In this document: piece after piece, positions 38,239-47,169 of the stretch | How positions within the stretch are numbered: the first letter of the stretch is position 1 | Layout of the letters: each line of letters starts with the position of its first letter | From: Candidatus Cacconaster equi | GTDB taxonomy: Bacteria > Bacteroidota > Bacteroidia > Bacteroidales > UBA932 | NCBI GenBank assembly: GCA_018065895.1 | Contig: JAGHSK010000002.1 | Coordinates: 1 to 64,000, forward strand | Reading direction: 5' to 3' | DNA: 64,000 nucleotides | The notes under the pieces: model-generated | Database searches by the model: none | What the model was told of the DNA's origin: nothing | What the model saw: only the letters and a program-made list of their open reading frames with translations | Program-made: the position numbers and the translations under genes

Positions 38239-38246
38239 CAAATATA
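38239..38246 (-). promoter_or_regulatory. -7 element of the two-BACON lipoprotein gene
   Basis: TATATTTG on the minus strand fits TAnnTTTG, 17 bases before the ATG. No good -33 box is seen. Confidence 0.5.
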
Positions 38247-38258
38247 TCTATTTTTTAA

Positions 38259-38281
38259 TAACTTCGCGTGTGAAAACACAC
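38259..38281 (+). promoter_or_regulatory. -7 element and 5' hairpin of the small BACON lipoprotein gene
   Basis: TAACTTCG (38259-38266) is a one-mismatch -7 element. It is followed at once by GTGTG-AAAA-CACAC (38268-38281), a hairpin that would begin at the first bases of the mRNA, just ahead of the GTG start codon. Confidence 0.45.
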
Positions 38282-38286
38282 TGATA

Positions 38287-38634
38287 GTGAAAAAAGCCCT
38301 CGCAATAATCATTCCTTTGGCTACGGTGCTTCTCATCGCACCGCAGTTTTCCTCCTGCGAGAAATATGTCCTGCCGGAAATGTCCCTGACTCCGGATACT
38401 CTCTATTTCAGAGCGAACGCCGACAGTTCTACGGTGAATGTCAAGGCAAACATAAAATGGGACGTTTCAAAGAGCGGACAGATCAACTGGCTTGAATTTT
38501 CTCCGGATGAAGGAGAGGGAGACGGCGAGGTCAAAATAAAAGTGACCGCCTCAACTGAATCCAGCCGGGAGGCCACTTTGACTTTCAGAAGCGAAACGCT
38601 TGAAAAGGAACTGGTGGTCATCCAGTCCAAGTAA
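38287..38634 (+). CDS. small lipoprotein with one BACON-like domain
   Basis: Starting at GTG 38287, the 115-residue product begins with a lipoprotein signal whose lipobox is QFSSCEKY. One Ig-like domain of the BACON type follows (SSTVNVKANIKWDVSKSG, then INWLEFSPDEGEGDGEVKIKV). The frame is open 17 codons upstream, but that part spans the promoter. It diverges from the two-domain relative at 37580-38221 across 65 bases, suggesting a duplicated pair. The function is unknown. Confidence 0.75.
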   Translation: MKKALAIIIPLATVLLIAPQFSSCEKYVLPEMSLTPDTLYFRANADSSTVNVKANIKWDVSKSGQINWLEFSPDEGEGDGEVKIKVTASTESSREATLTFRSETLEKELVVIQSK

Positions 38635-38641
38635 GACCTGT

Positions 38642-40306
38642 TTACTTGCTTTTCACCTCTATCACGTCTCCGCAATCCCTTGCCACAGCTCTAAGCCATC
38701 TTTCAGGGAACTGAGGGTGCTGCGGATCCACTGCCTTTCCGGCTTCGTTTACGGTGAACGTTCCGTCAGGATTCTGCTTCTTCACATTTCCGTCAGCGAA
38801 CTTCACAAGCAGGTAGTTTCCCATATCCCTCCACGTCGAGCACATTTCCTCCGCACGGGAAGCGCAGAACTCAGTGAGCATTTCCAATGCCTGTGATCGG
38901 TTGCCGCCTCTGAGCATCTTCACAGCCTTCGCGTCCATGGATGCCACAAGCTCCACATTTTCCTTTTCATACTTATCAATAGCAGACTGTATTTCAGGAG
39001 CGACTCTGTCATAAAACAGATATGCGAAGTGTGTAACCCTGGTTATGGTCCAGAATGCCGAAGTAGGGCTGTACTCCACTACGGAGCCGTTTCCTTCACG
39101 ATAACATTCAGGCACTCCTGTAACGTTTGCATATATCGGAGTGAGCGGACTTGTAGCGGCATCGTCAACTCCGAACCAAATCAATGCACCTACCTCATCA
39201 GGCATATTCCCGCGTGATTCCGCAATAAACCAGAACCCGGTCTGCTGGGTGGCGATTGACCTCTCGAACATATAGGATTTTCCGTCGACCTCCCAGTCCA
39301 TAGGACGCCAACGATACGGAGCATGATTCGGCCCGGCACCAACATCGTACCTGAAATCCATAGGAGTATCCTCAAAATGGTCGCGCATGACTTTGGCCAC
39401 GTCTTCGTGACTTATCTTCCTTTCAGGCTTGATGTACAAAGGCATCTTGTTGTCAGGATTGACACCCATTGCATAATCAAGATATCTGTCAGCATCAAAT
39501 GCGTTGCCACCCAGAATGCGGAATGCCGACCAGGCTCTTGCCTCGCATGCCCTCAGCCCGCTCCAGTCTGCCGGGCAGTAAGCATCGCGGAAACTGAAAT
39601 CTTCATCTTTCCCATCGAAATACCCCATCTTCCGTGCAAAAGAAATCACATCTTTTGAATAGAGACAATTCTCAGGATCGTTGAGCGGGAATTTGTCGAT
39701 GCGGCTCTGATTTGCGTGAGCGCAGATATATCCGTCAGGAATGCGGACAGCAACCCATACGGCGCCTTTTTCCTCACCTTTACCGATTATTTCCATAATC
39801 CAGCACTCATCCTTGTCGGCGATTGAGAATGATTCTCCGCTTGTGGGGTATCCGTAGGTCTGCATCAATTCATCTATCGTGCGAATGGCCTCACGCGCTG
39901 TGCGTGCACGCTGGAGAGTAATGTATATCAGAGATCCGTAATCCATTATACCATCTTTGTTTTCAAGTCCTTCACGACCTCCGAAAGTGGTCTCTCCGAT
40001 TATGAGCTGATGCTCATTCATATTTCCAGTCGTCTGATATGTATGCGGCACTTGTGGTATCCTGCCCCTGAGGATGCCCGTTTCCCAATCATATACATTC
40101 AGCATACTGCCTTCAGGCCAATCTTGTGAAGGATGGAAATACAATTCTCCATACTCCGTGTGGGAGTCGGCAGCGTAGCTGATCATGCAGCTGCCGCCGG
40201 CAGATGCCCCTTTTGTGATTATTACATTCGTGCAGGCATCTGAAATCTGGGCGGAAACGGCCGCCAGTATCATACAGCAAAATGTCAGCGCAATGATTCT
40301 CTTCAT
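38642..40306 (-). CDS. peptidase family C69 dipeptidase
   Basis: This 554-residue N-terminal-nucleophile peptidase has a signal peptide. A cysteine in DACTNVIITKGAS (Cys25) should become the N-terminal catalytic residue after processing. Other family features are HTYQTTGNMNEHQLIIGETTFGG and ESFSIADKDECWIMEI. Relatives (PepD-type dipeptidases) cleave a wide range of dipeptides. Together with the M3 and M15 enzymes it suggests a peptide-rich diet or active wall turnover. Confidence 0.9.
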   Translation of the reverse strand: MKRIIALTFCCMILAAVSAQISDACTNVIITKGASAGGSCMISYAADSHTEYGELYFHPSQDWPEGSMLNVYDWETGILRGRIPQVPHTYQTTGNMNEHQLIIGETTFGGREGLENKDGIMDYGSLIYITLQRARTAREAIRTIDELMQTYGYPTSGESFSIADKDECWIMEIIGKGEEKGAVWVAVRIPDGYICAHANQSRIDKFPLNDPENCLYSKDVISFARKMGYFDGKDEDFSFRDAYCPADWSGLRACEARAWSAFRILGGNAFDADRYLDYAMGVNPDNKMPLYIKPERKISHEDVAKVMRDHFEDTPMDFRYDVGAGPNHAPYRWRPMDWEVDGKSYMFERSIATQQTGFWFIAESRGNMPDEVGALIWFGVDDAATSPLTPIYANVTGVPECYREGNGSVVEYSPTSAFWTITRVTHFAYLFYDRVAPEIQSAIDKYEKENVELVASMDAKAVKMLRGGNRSQALEMLTEFCASRAEEMCSTWRDMGNYLLVKFADGNVKKQNPDGTFTVNEAGKAVDPQHPQFPERWLRAVARDCGDVIEVKSK

Positions 40307-40354
40307 ATCTCGGTATTTTTGATTAGGTGGGACGAAGTTACGAAAAAAAAAGGT

Positions 40355-40362
40355 TATCTTTG
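40355..40362 (+). promoter_or_regulatory. -7 element of the 40385-40798 gene
   Basis: TATCTTTG fits TAnnTTTG, 22 bases before the ATG. It lies inside the upstream extension of the reading frame, which supports the later start. Confidence 0.55.
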
Positions 40363-40384
40363 CTCATACAAGAATTCTCACAAT

Positions 40385-40798
40385 ATGAAAAAAGCTTTTA
40401 TGCCACTTCTTCTGGCACTCCTTCTCACAATGGGCGCACCTTGCCTTCATGCCCAGCAGGAGGAACCTGACGTGGAAAAAATCATCAATGCAACCATTGA
40501 CAATCTGTGCAAATACTACGATCTCGATATTGTCCAGATTTTCCTGGTTGACTCGACTCTCCACACCAACTATACCGAAATGCTCGCTGAACTTGATCTC
40601 GTAAAGCAGAGCGGAGCCATCAATGATGAGACCTACCTCGTAGCCACCGACAAGTGGCTGGACGCAACCGACCGCTCATTTGAAAAAATCTTCACCAAGG
40701 AGCAGTGGGAGAAATATCTCAAGTCATCCTACGGAAAGGAGAAGCGCAAACGCGACAAGAGAATGCAGGAAAGGGAGAAAAAGCAAACCTCAAAGTAA
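40385..40798 (+). CDS. small exported protein of unknown function
   Basis: This 137-residue protein has a signal peptide (residues 1-23, ending LHAQ), a helical middle part, and a strongly basic C-terminus rich in Lys, Arg and Glu. An earlier in-frame start at 40319 is rejected because the promoter lies between. It is followed after 5 bp by the dsbD pseudogene, so the two probably formed one operon. I do not recognise the family. Confidence 0.6.
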   Translation: MKKAFMPLLLALLLTMGAPCLHAQQEEPDVEKIINATIDNLCKYYDLDIVQIFLVDSTLHTNYTEMLAELDLVKQSGAINDETYLVATDKWLDATDRSFEKIFTKEQWEKYLKSSYGKEKRKRDKRMQEREKKQTSK

Positions 40799-40803
40799 CG
40801 GTT

Positions 40804-41806
40804 TTGAAAAGATTTGGAATTCTGATTGTTTCACTGGGGCTCATGTTGTGCTCCAGCCTCGGTGCACAGCCGGTCGAACAGCCTGTTCAGTGGTCCAGCA
40901 GCCAGTCTTTATCCGCAAACGGCGTAACGGAAGTCATACTAAAGGCAACCATACAGGAGGGCTGGCACATATACCCTCTCGAACTGGATGAATTCAGTCA
41001 AGGTTGTTCTCGGCTTCATCGAACTTGCCCTCGGATTCAAATTCCTGAGTGTGGCAGATCAGACATACCATTGGGGAATACTCGACCGAGAAATTTATCT
41101 TGCAATCTGGATAGTCATCTTCTCCCTGCTCGGTCTCTATCTTCTCGGAAAGATCCGATTCAAATTCGACACGCCTGTCGAACACATTTCAGTTTTCAGG
41201 CTCGCTCTGATCATCATTGACTTCACATTTGTGGTCTATATGATTCCTGGAATGTGGGGAGCACCTCTCAAAGCCCTGTCCGGATATTTGCCGCCTATCA
41301 CGACACAGGATTTCAATCTCGATACGGCACAGCACGCAGCTCCGTCGGGGACGGACCGGAAATACTCCGACTTTCTCGAAATGCCGTATGGAATAGAGGC
41401 TTTTTATGACTATGAGCAGGCCAGACAGTATGCCATAAGGGAGAAAAAACCGCTATTGATAGACTTCACGGGACACGGATGCGTCAACTGCAGGGAGATG
41501 GAATCACGCGTATGGTCTGACCCGAGAGTTCTCTCAATGATGAAGAACGACTATGTCATATGCGCCCTTTTTGCCGACGACAAAAAGGAAGTTGCCCCTG
41601 AAGACTGGGTTACAACCAGCGATGGCAAGGTTCTGAAGACTTTGGGCAAGATAAACTCCCATTTCGCGCTCACCCGTTTCAACGTGAACGCCCAGCCATA
41701 TTATGCGATACTCGACCCCGTCTCCGAACAGCAGAGGGTGCCGTCAAGAGGGTATAATCTCAATGTGGAGGAGTTCGTGGATTTTCTGAAATCAGGCCTC
41801 AACTAG
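40804..41806 (+). pseudogene. dsbD: dsbD (thiol:disulfide interchange protein) with a large internal deletion and frame change
   Basis: Full DsbD has an N-terminal periplasmic domain, eight membrane helices and a C-terminal thioredoxin domain, near 670 residues. Here a TTG at 40804 opens a signal peptide and the start of the N-domain (PVQWSSSQSL, ATIQEGWHIYPLELDE). Near 40985-40995 the homology jumps to another frame, NSVKVVLGFIELALGFKFLSV, which is the sixth helix. Two more helices follow, then the thioredoxin domain with its active site GCVNC. About 350-400 residues are missing. A fragment from the ATG at 40988 (272 residues, ending 41806) could still be made but lacks most of the electron-transfer path. 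Confidence 0.88.
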
Positions 41807-43074
41807 AAGAGGAATCCCGTATTTACATAAACGGAACCGCCCTTGTTGTCCTGAAGCATCAGATCTTTTCTATTGATAGGATGTCCGTAATCCACTGCAA
41901 TAATGAAGTTGTGATTCATTATCACGCGCAATCCCAGACCGGCTGTAAAGTGGAACCCATCCTTAGCCCCCTTATAAACTGGTCCTGCATGGAACGGCAT
42001 CAAGCCTCCGGCAGGAAATTCCTGAACTGTTGAGCCGCCATCACAGAATCCGTTCAGGCAGAGCGAGAAATTCTGCTTGATCCATTTGAAGTCAACAAAT
42101 CTCCAGCGGGCCTCGGCATTCCAGAAAAATACACTCTTGGCAACGAGTCTGTTCCTCATCATGCCACGGATGGTATGATATCCTCCGAACCCGTCACGGT
42201 CAAGGGAAAGACTGCCTGTACCCATATCAAGCGGGAGAACATAGAACGCCGGATTTCCGGCGAAGCCTTCGATTGTCGCACGTCCTGCAAGAACCAGATG
42301 TTTGTCGAAAAGAGGCAGGTATCCTCTTGCACAAGCGTGATACTTGAAATATGACTTGCTTGTTCCGAGCCAGGATGGGGCATACTCTGCATTCGCTTCC
42401 GCCCATATACCCTTTGTCGGAGCATTTTCAACGTCACGAGAATCATACATCAAACCAGCCGAAACGGAACTTGAGAATCCGCCATTTGCATCCTCCTGTG
42501 GAATCAGGCCCAATTCTACGTATTTTCCGAAGAAAGTTCCCAATGATGAGTCATATGTATCTGACTGGAATTCCCGAATTCTGAAATACTTGAAGCTATA
42601 TCCCGCCTTCCAGTAGAAGTTCTTGAGAATTTCGCCTGTAAAAGCCAGTTTTGCATTAGGCAGCATCCTGTTGATACGATAGAATCCGCTGGGAAGTGTA
42701 CTGTCGAAATATGACTGATATCCATTGAATCCATAAAAATCAAGAGCTTTGCCGTAGGCCATTTCAAGGGCGGCAGTGAACCTTACACCTGGAATGAGAG
42801 ACCTGTCATCATACGCAAGCCTGTAGAGTTGAGAGCCCTTGGTATAATAGGCTGCCTCAATATATATTCTTGATTTAGGATTCGGATAGGTACTTCCGTC
42901 ACCGAAATTGAAGATATTCAGCAAAGCGCCGAACTCCCATCCCATATCCTGGTCGAAAGCCACAATAGGCAGGGGGCCGAAATTAAGTCCTGTCTTGACG
43001 ATTTCCTGTTTTTCCTGAGCAACCGCTTCAGTCAGCATCAGGCAAGCTGCCAACAATAGAATAAAGCGTTTCAT
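41803..43074 (-). CDS. Omp85-type outer-membrane beta-barrel protein without POTRA domains
   Basis: This 423-residue protein has a signal peptide (ending AVAQ) and then beta-strands only. SAGLMYDSRDVENAPTKGIW and GGYHTIRGMMRNRL match the conserved strand and the (V/I)RG(F/Y)-type loop motif of the BamA/surface-antigen barrel, but there are no POTRA repeats in front. The last residue is Phe, as in outer-membrane barrels. It overlaps the 3' end of the acyltransferase gene by 47 bp and the dsbD remnant by 4 bp. The role is unknown; lipid or protein handling at the outer membrane is possible. Confidence 0.75.
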   Translation of the reverse strand: MKRFILLLAACLMLTEAVAQEKQEIVKTGLNFGPLPIVAFDQDMGWEFGALLNIFNFGDGSTYPNPKSRIYIEAAYYTKGSQLYRLAYDDRSLIPGVRFTAALEMAYGKALDFYGFNGYQSYFDSTLPSGFYRINRMLPNAKLAFTGEILKNFYWKAGYSFKYFRIREFQSDTYDSSLGTFFGKYVELGLIPQEDANGGFSSSVSAGLMYDSRDVENAPTKGIWAEANAEYAPSWLGTSKSYFKYHACARGYLPLFDKHLVLAGRATIEGFAGNPAFYVLPLDMGTGSLSLDRDGFGGYHTIRGMMRNRLVAKSVFFWNAEARWRFVDFKWIKQNFSLCLNGFCDGGSTVQEFPAGGLMPFHAGPVYKGAKDGFHFTAGLGLRVIMNHNFIIAVDYGHPINRKDLMLQDNKGGSVYVNTGFLF

Positions 43075-44287
43075 ATTCTGTATTCAATTTTTTTGCAAAC
43101 ATGTTCCGCCAGCTCGACGCAGTCTGCCGGGCCAGCTCGAAATAATCGTATGTAAAGAATGGAGCCGGGATAACGGCAAAAATCAGCAGAAGCGACCACA
43201 GCATAGTTATCGTGGCACAACGCAAGGGGTTGCGGAATGCCGGATCCCTTACAATGCAGGCAAGGATCTCAGCCGTAACCCACGTAGGCAGCGAAATTGC
43301 CGCAGCTACTGTAAACAGAGGGAAAAGAGCCACCAGCGCTGTAGTGATTCCCGCAAGATACAAACCCTTTTTTCTCGGAGCAAACGCATTCAAGCTTATC
43401 TTGGCGCGTCTTCTCGCCTTGTCGAATGCCATCACCCTGCTGAAAAGTTCCGTTGCTTCCACCGGATTTTTTTCTTTAAAATTCAACAGCCTCCTGACAG
43501 ATGCCCTGTTCGCTTCCAACCGCTCTTCCTGCATTCTTTTTGGAATCCTTCCTGTCGCAATTCTGGAAAGTGTCCATACCGGCTCGTAATTCTCATCATC
43601 CGGGATATACAATATCTGCTCGCGGATAGCATCAGCGGTGAGAGTCTTGAGACCTTGCAGAAGATCGTTTTCACTCATCTCCCCATTCTCCTCGATATAC
43701 TTTGAGACATTAATAGGCTCCCCGACGTTTATCAGGAGAGTGGAGCGGTATCTGAAATAATCATTGTACTCGCATCCTACAGGAACGATATATATCTGTT
43801 TTTTTCCTTCCAGCCTTCTGTATGCGCCCAAAGCTATTCTCGACAATCCTTTTCCAAAAGGAAGAAGGCTGTGCATCGTTCTATGACGTCCTTCCGGGAA
43901 AATACAGAAATTGACGTTATGCTCAACAACGTCTATCGATTTTTCTATGGTATCTTCGGTCTTGATGACATTGTGAAGTCCGTCACGCATACGGTGAATC
44001 GGAAGAATCTTCATGAACGTCAATATCTTATGCGCCACAAAGCTGTTGAAAATGTCCGCCCTGGCCACAAAAACCTTCGTCGAACCGTCAATTGCAAGTA
44101 CGGCAAGCGGGTCCATCAGGGAATCGCAGTGATTCGAAGCGAATATCAATGCACCATCCTTCGGGATACGTTCGTGCCCCACGCACTTGTAATGTCTGAA
44201 GGAATGATGTATGTAATGGCTTGCCAACCATAGACAAGCTGAATATAGTCTGCTCTTCTCGTATATCGGTGTTCGCTCTCTTCGCAT
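43028..44287 (-). CDS. PlsC-like lysophospholipid/glycerol-phosphate acyltransferase with C-terminal membrane region
   Basis: This 419-residue acyltransferase has the catalytic histidine in SNHCDSLMDP (His53; here the His-Asp spacing is five residues, as in a Bacteroidota subfamily). The substrate motif is FPEGRHR (130-136). The C-terminal third holds two or three membrane helices (about 325-395). It overlaps the upstream transporter stop as TGATG, and its 3' end covers the start of the outer-membrane barrel gene. Lipid remodelling is the likely role. Confidence 0.85.
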   Translation of the reverse strand: MRRERTPIYEKSRLYSACLWLASHYIHHSFRHYKCVGHERIPKDGALIFASNHCDSLMDPLAVLAIDGSTKVFVARADIFNSFVAHKILTFMKILPIHRMRDGLHNVIKTEDTIEKSIDVVEHNVNFCIFPEGRHRTMHSLLPFGKGLSRIALGAYRRLEGKKQIYIVPVGCEYNDYFRYRSTLLINVGEPINVSKYIEENGEMSENDLLQGLKTLTADAIREQILYIPDDENYEPVWTLSRIATGRIPKRMQEERLEANRASVRRLLNFKEKNPVEATELFSRVMAFDKARRRAKISLNAFAPRKKGLYLAGITTALVALFPLFTVAAAISLPTWVTAEILACIVRDPAFRNPLRCATITMLWSLLLIFAVIPAPFFTYDYFELARQTASSWRNMFAKKLNTEYETLYSIVGSLPDAD

Positions 44288-45243
44288 CAGTGTTTGCCTC
44301 GTTTATCTGCTTGATTGAAAATGTAGGAAATGGTCAGACCGGAAATGATATGCCATATTCCCCACCATGCGGTGATGAAGAGCATACCTCCATTCATAAG
44401 GTCAGGAGGGAAGATTTTCGGATTGAACAGCAGCACAAGTCCGAGCCCGGAATTCTGAATTCCTGTTTCTATGGTAAGAGTCCTTCTGTCTTTTCGAGGG
44501 AGCCTGAACAGGGAAGCCATGCTGAATCCGGTCGACAAAGCAAGAAGATTATGTACCAGAACTATGAAGAAGACATACCATATGTACTTAAGGAAGAGCG
44601 AAAGGTTGTTGCCGAAGGAAATCACAACCATCGCAATGAAAAACAGGATGGAGAACACCTGCATCGGCTTTTTCAACTTCTCAGCCACCTTCGGGAGGAA
44701 ATGGCTTGTCAGCATTCCGAGTACCAAAGGGATACCGAGAAGGATGAAAACCGTCACGAAAACGTCCCACAAGTCAAGATGAAGCACCTGAAGCGCATCT
44801 GAAGCATGTGTGTTGATATATTTCACATACAACCCTCCCCAAAGAGCGAAGTTGCCCGGAGTGGTGATAGGGGAAAGGGATGTGCTGATGGCCGTAAGGC
44901 AGACCGACAACTCTGAATTGCCCTTCGACAACTGCGTCATGAAGTTGGAGATGTTTCCTCCCGGGCAGGATGCCACAAGTATCATACCCATAGCCACCAT
45001 AGGTGTAATCCAGTTGTTGAACAACATCACCAATACGAATGTGAGGGCCGGAAGGAGGATAAGCTGGCAGCAAGCGCCTACAACCACAGATTTCGGTTTA
45101 GTGAAAACCTCTCTCAGCATCGACGGTTTTATGCCCAGGGCAACACCGTACATCACAAACGCAAGTACAATGTTTATCACCATCATTCCTCCGGCGGAGA
45201 AATTGATTTTGACCGGGTCCAGGTTCAGCAGTTGATCGTACAT
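44287..45243 (-). CDS. bile acid:sodium symporter (BASS) family transporter
   Basis: This 318-residue membrane protein has nine or ten predicted helices. The motif ASCPGGNISNFMTQLSKGN and the ETGIQNSGLGL motif form the crossing-helix sodium site of the BASS family. Substrates in the family range from bile acids to keto acids and sulfated compounds, so bile acid import should not be assumed. It is the first gene of a three-gene operon with the acyltransferase and barrel genes. Confidence 0.9.
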   Translation of the reverse strand: MYDQLLNLDPVKINFSAGGMMVINIVLAFVMYGVALGIKPSMLREVFTKPKSVVVGACCQLILLPALTFVLVMLFNNWITPMVAMGMILVASCPGGNISNFMTQLSKGNSELSVCLTAISTSLSPITTPGNFALWGGLYVKYINTHASDALQVLHLDLWDVFVTVFILLGIPLVLGMLTSHFLPKVAEKLKKPMQVFSILFFIAMVVISFGNNLSLFLKYIWYVFFIVLVHNLLALSTGFSMASLFRLPRKDRRTLTIETGIQNSGLGLVLLFNPKIFPPDLMNGGMLFITAWWGIWHIISGLTISYIFNQADKRGKH

Positions 45244-45268
45244 TAGTAAACAGTTTTACAATTTTCAG

Positions 45269-45276
45269 CAAATCTA
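45269..45276 (-). promoter_or_regulatory. -7 element of the BASS operon
   Basis: TAGATTTG on the minus strand fits TAnnTTTG, 25 bases before the ATG. The -33 box is weak. Confidence 0.5.
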
Positions 45277-45307
45277 ATAAAAAATGTGCAATTAGGTTAA
45301 TTTTATC

Positions 45308-45315
45308 TAAATTTG
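45308..45315 (+). promoter_or_regulatory. -7 element of the 45319 gene
   Basis: TAAATTTG fits TAnnTTTG and ends three bases before the ATG at 45319, so the mRNA should be truly leaderless. The in-frame TTG at 45313 is part of this element. Confidence 0.6.
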
Positions 45316-45318
45316 TGT

Positions 45319-46281
45319 ATGTCATATACTGTAATGTTCTACAATCTGGAGAATCTTTACGACACAGTAAACGATCCCAAAGTGGCTGATGATGAATTCA
45401 CTCCAGTCGGTGACAAACGCTGGACGGAGGAAAGGTACAGGAGAAAGCTCGAAAATCTGAGCCAGGTTTTCTCCGCCGTATCGTCATCCTATGGCGGATT
45501 TCCTGTCGTGGCCGGCGTTTCAGAAGTCGAGAATCTTCAGGTCATGCGCGATCTGGCTTCGCAACGCAGGATGATGGGTGCCCACTACAAAGCGGTCCAT
45601 TACGAGTCGAATGATGCCCGAGGGGTGGATGTCGGACTTTTCTACCGCCCTGACAAATTCAATCTTATAGGCAGTGAACCGGTGAAGCTGGTGCTCCGCA
45701 GCGGAAGGGAATACATCGGAAGAGACATACTGTCCGCATGGGGCCTTCTTGACGGAGAGATGTTCTGCTTCTATGTCTGTCATTTCCTCTCCCGCCGTGC
45801 GGGGGTCAATGCATCCCAGGGATTCCGGCGGGCCGGAGCCGAAACAGTACGCGACCACGCCCGGATGCTGAGGCAGAAATATCCTGGCCTGAAGGTGGTG
45901 ATTATGGGAGATATGAACGATACACCTGCCGACGAATCGCTCTGCGAACTGCTCAAGGCAAAGAAAAATATCTATCACATAGAGGAGGGAGAATACTTCA
46001 ACCCTTTCTGGACTCTTATGGATGAGGGGAAGGGAACAAGCCTTCATAATCACAAGTGGGTGCTGTACGACAACATCATCGTCTCACACAACATGCTCCC
46101 CACAGTTGAAGGAGTCAAGGGCCTGCGCATAGTGAGAATTGATTCCAGATACTATGGCGAAATCTACAGGAAGAATTTCATGATGGAGAAGGGTGCGCCC
46201 AAGCGGAGTTACTATGGCAACAACTTCCAGAACGGATACAGCGATCATCTTCCAGTATTGATAAAGCTGAATGACAGATGA
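45319..46281 (+). CDS. endonuclease/exonuclease/phosphatase family protein
   Basis: The 320-residue protein has the EEP-fold motifs: MFYNLENLYDT at the N-terminus (catalytic Asn and Glu), VVIMGDMNDTPAD in the middle and GYSDHLPVLI near the C-terminus (catalytic Asp-His). There is no signal peptide, so it acts in the cytoplasm. The substrate could be DNA or a phosphoester. It overlaps the following HAD gene by four bases (ATGA), so the two are translationally coupled. Confidence 0.85.
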   Translation: MSYTVMFYNLENLYDTVNDPKVADDEFTPVGDKRWTEERYRRKLENLSQVFSAVSSSYGGFPVVAGVSEVENLQVMRDLASQRRMMGAHYKAVHYESNDARGVDVGLFYRPDKFNLIGSEPVKLVLRSGREYIGRDILSAWGLLDGEMFCFYVCHFLSRRAGVNASQGFRRAGAETVRDHARMLRQKYPGLKVVIMGDMNDTPADESLCELLKAKKNIYHIEEGEYFNPFWTLMDEGKGTSLHNHKWVLYDNIIVSHNMLPTVEGVKGLRIVRIDSRYYGEIYRKNFMMEKGAPKRSYYGNNFQNGYSDHLPVLIKLNDR

Positions 46282-46910
46282 CCTACAGACACTTCATATT
46301 TGACATCGATGGCACACTGCTCGACACGGAGCAGACCGGAATGCTTTCGCTCAGACAGACAATAAAGGAGTTCACGGGAAAAGAGCTGTCAATTCCGGAG
46401 TTGCTGCCTTATTTCGGACTTCCAAGCGCCAAGACTTCGCAGATGCTCGGGCTTGCCGACAAGGATCGGTTCGCTGAGGTGTGGGAGACACATTTTCAGG
46501 AACTTATGTATCTGGTTACAATTTTTCCGGGGGTTGAGGATATCCTTCAGAAGTTGAAAGACGAGAAATGCCATCTCGGAATTGTCACTTCACGCTCGAG
46601 AGTGGAATTCAACTATGATCCCAACCTGAAAAAAATCGCACATTTCTTCGACTGCGCGATATGCTCCGACGACACTCTCAGGCACAAGCCGTTTCCTGAC
46701 CCCGTTCTCGAATATTTGAAGAGACTTGATGCCCAGCCGTCGGAATGTCTGTATCTTGGCGACACCGAACACGACTATTTCTGCGCCAAATCCGCAGGCA
46801 TTGATTTCGCGCTTGCCGACTGGAAGAACAGAGGATTCCAGAACATCCCCGCAATTTTCAAATTCTCAACGGCCGCTGAACTCGCCGAAAAAACAGGTAT
46901 CACTCTGTAA
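46278..46910 (+). CDS. HAD-family hydrolase, phosphoglycolate-phosphatase-like
   Basis: This 210-residue HAD phosphatase has the nucleophile motif FDIDGTLLDTE (Asp9, Asp11). Motif II is in GIVTSRSR, and motif III/IV in RHKPFPDPVLEYL and YLGDTEHDYFCAKSAG. The alpha-helical cap between residues 20 and 80 fits the Gph/PpaX group. The substrate cannot be read from sequence. It ends 11 bp inside the converging PqqD-like gene, with no terminator visible. Confidence 0.88.
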   Translation: MTYRHFIFDIDGTLLDTEQTGMLSLRQTIKEFTGKELSIPELLPYFGLPSAKTSQMLGLADKDRFAEVWETHFQELMYLVTIFPGVEDILQKLKDEKCHLGIVTSRSRVEFNYDPNLKKIAHFFDCAICSDDTLRHKPFPDPVLEYLKRLDAQPSECLYLGDTEHDYFCAKSAGIDFALADWKNRGFQNIPAIFKFSTAAELAEKTGITL

Positions 46911-47169
46911 CTATCCCGGCATCAATCCACGACCGGGCTATCTTTTCAGAGTCAGCTGCAGCAGTGGCCTCATCCACTTCGTACTTATCAAGAAGAAGCG
47001 TCTTCAGATCGTCCACAGAAAACTCCTTTCCCACAACCGATTCCCACAAATATGCCGCTGTTTCATTGAGGACAATCATCTTATTGAAATTCACAAGCTT
47101 CACACCTTCCCCTACAACAATGTGATCGCGCCCGAGCTGACGCATTCTGAAACCCTCGATAATTTTCAT
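46900..47169 (-). CDS. PqqD-like peptide-binding (RRE) protein
   Basis: This 89-residue protein fits the PqqD winged-helix fold: strand VVVGEGVKLVNFNKMIVLNE-type start, then the helix TAAYLWESVVG and FSVDDLKTLLLDKYEVDE. PqqD-like domains bind leader peptides of ribosomally made peptides and hand them to modifying enzymes. The gene starts in the base right after the stop of the S24/S26 peptidase gene (TAGATG). With the HprK-like gene it forms a three-gene operon. No precursor peptide gene was found nearby. Confidence 0.82.
   Translation of the reverse strand: MKIIEGFRMRQLGRDHIVVGEGVKLVNFNKMIVLNETAAYLWESVVGKEFSVDDLKTLLLDKYEVDEATAAADSEKIARSWIDAGIVTE

Noticed and set aside
44287-45243. Calling the BASS protein a bile acid importer
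   Set aside because: The sodium-site motifs identify the family, but the substrate differs widely within it and nothing nearby points to bile acids.
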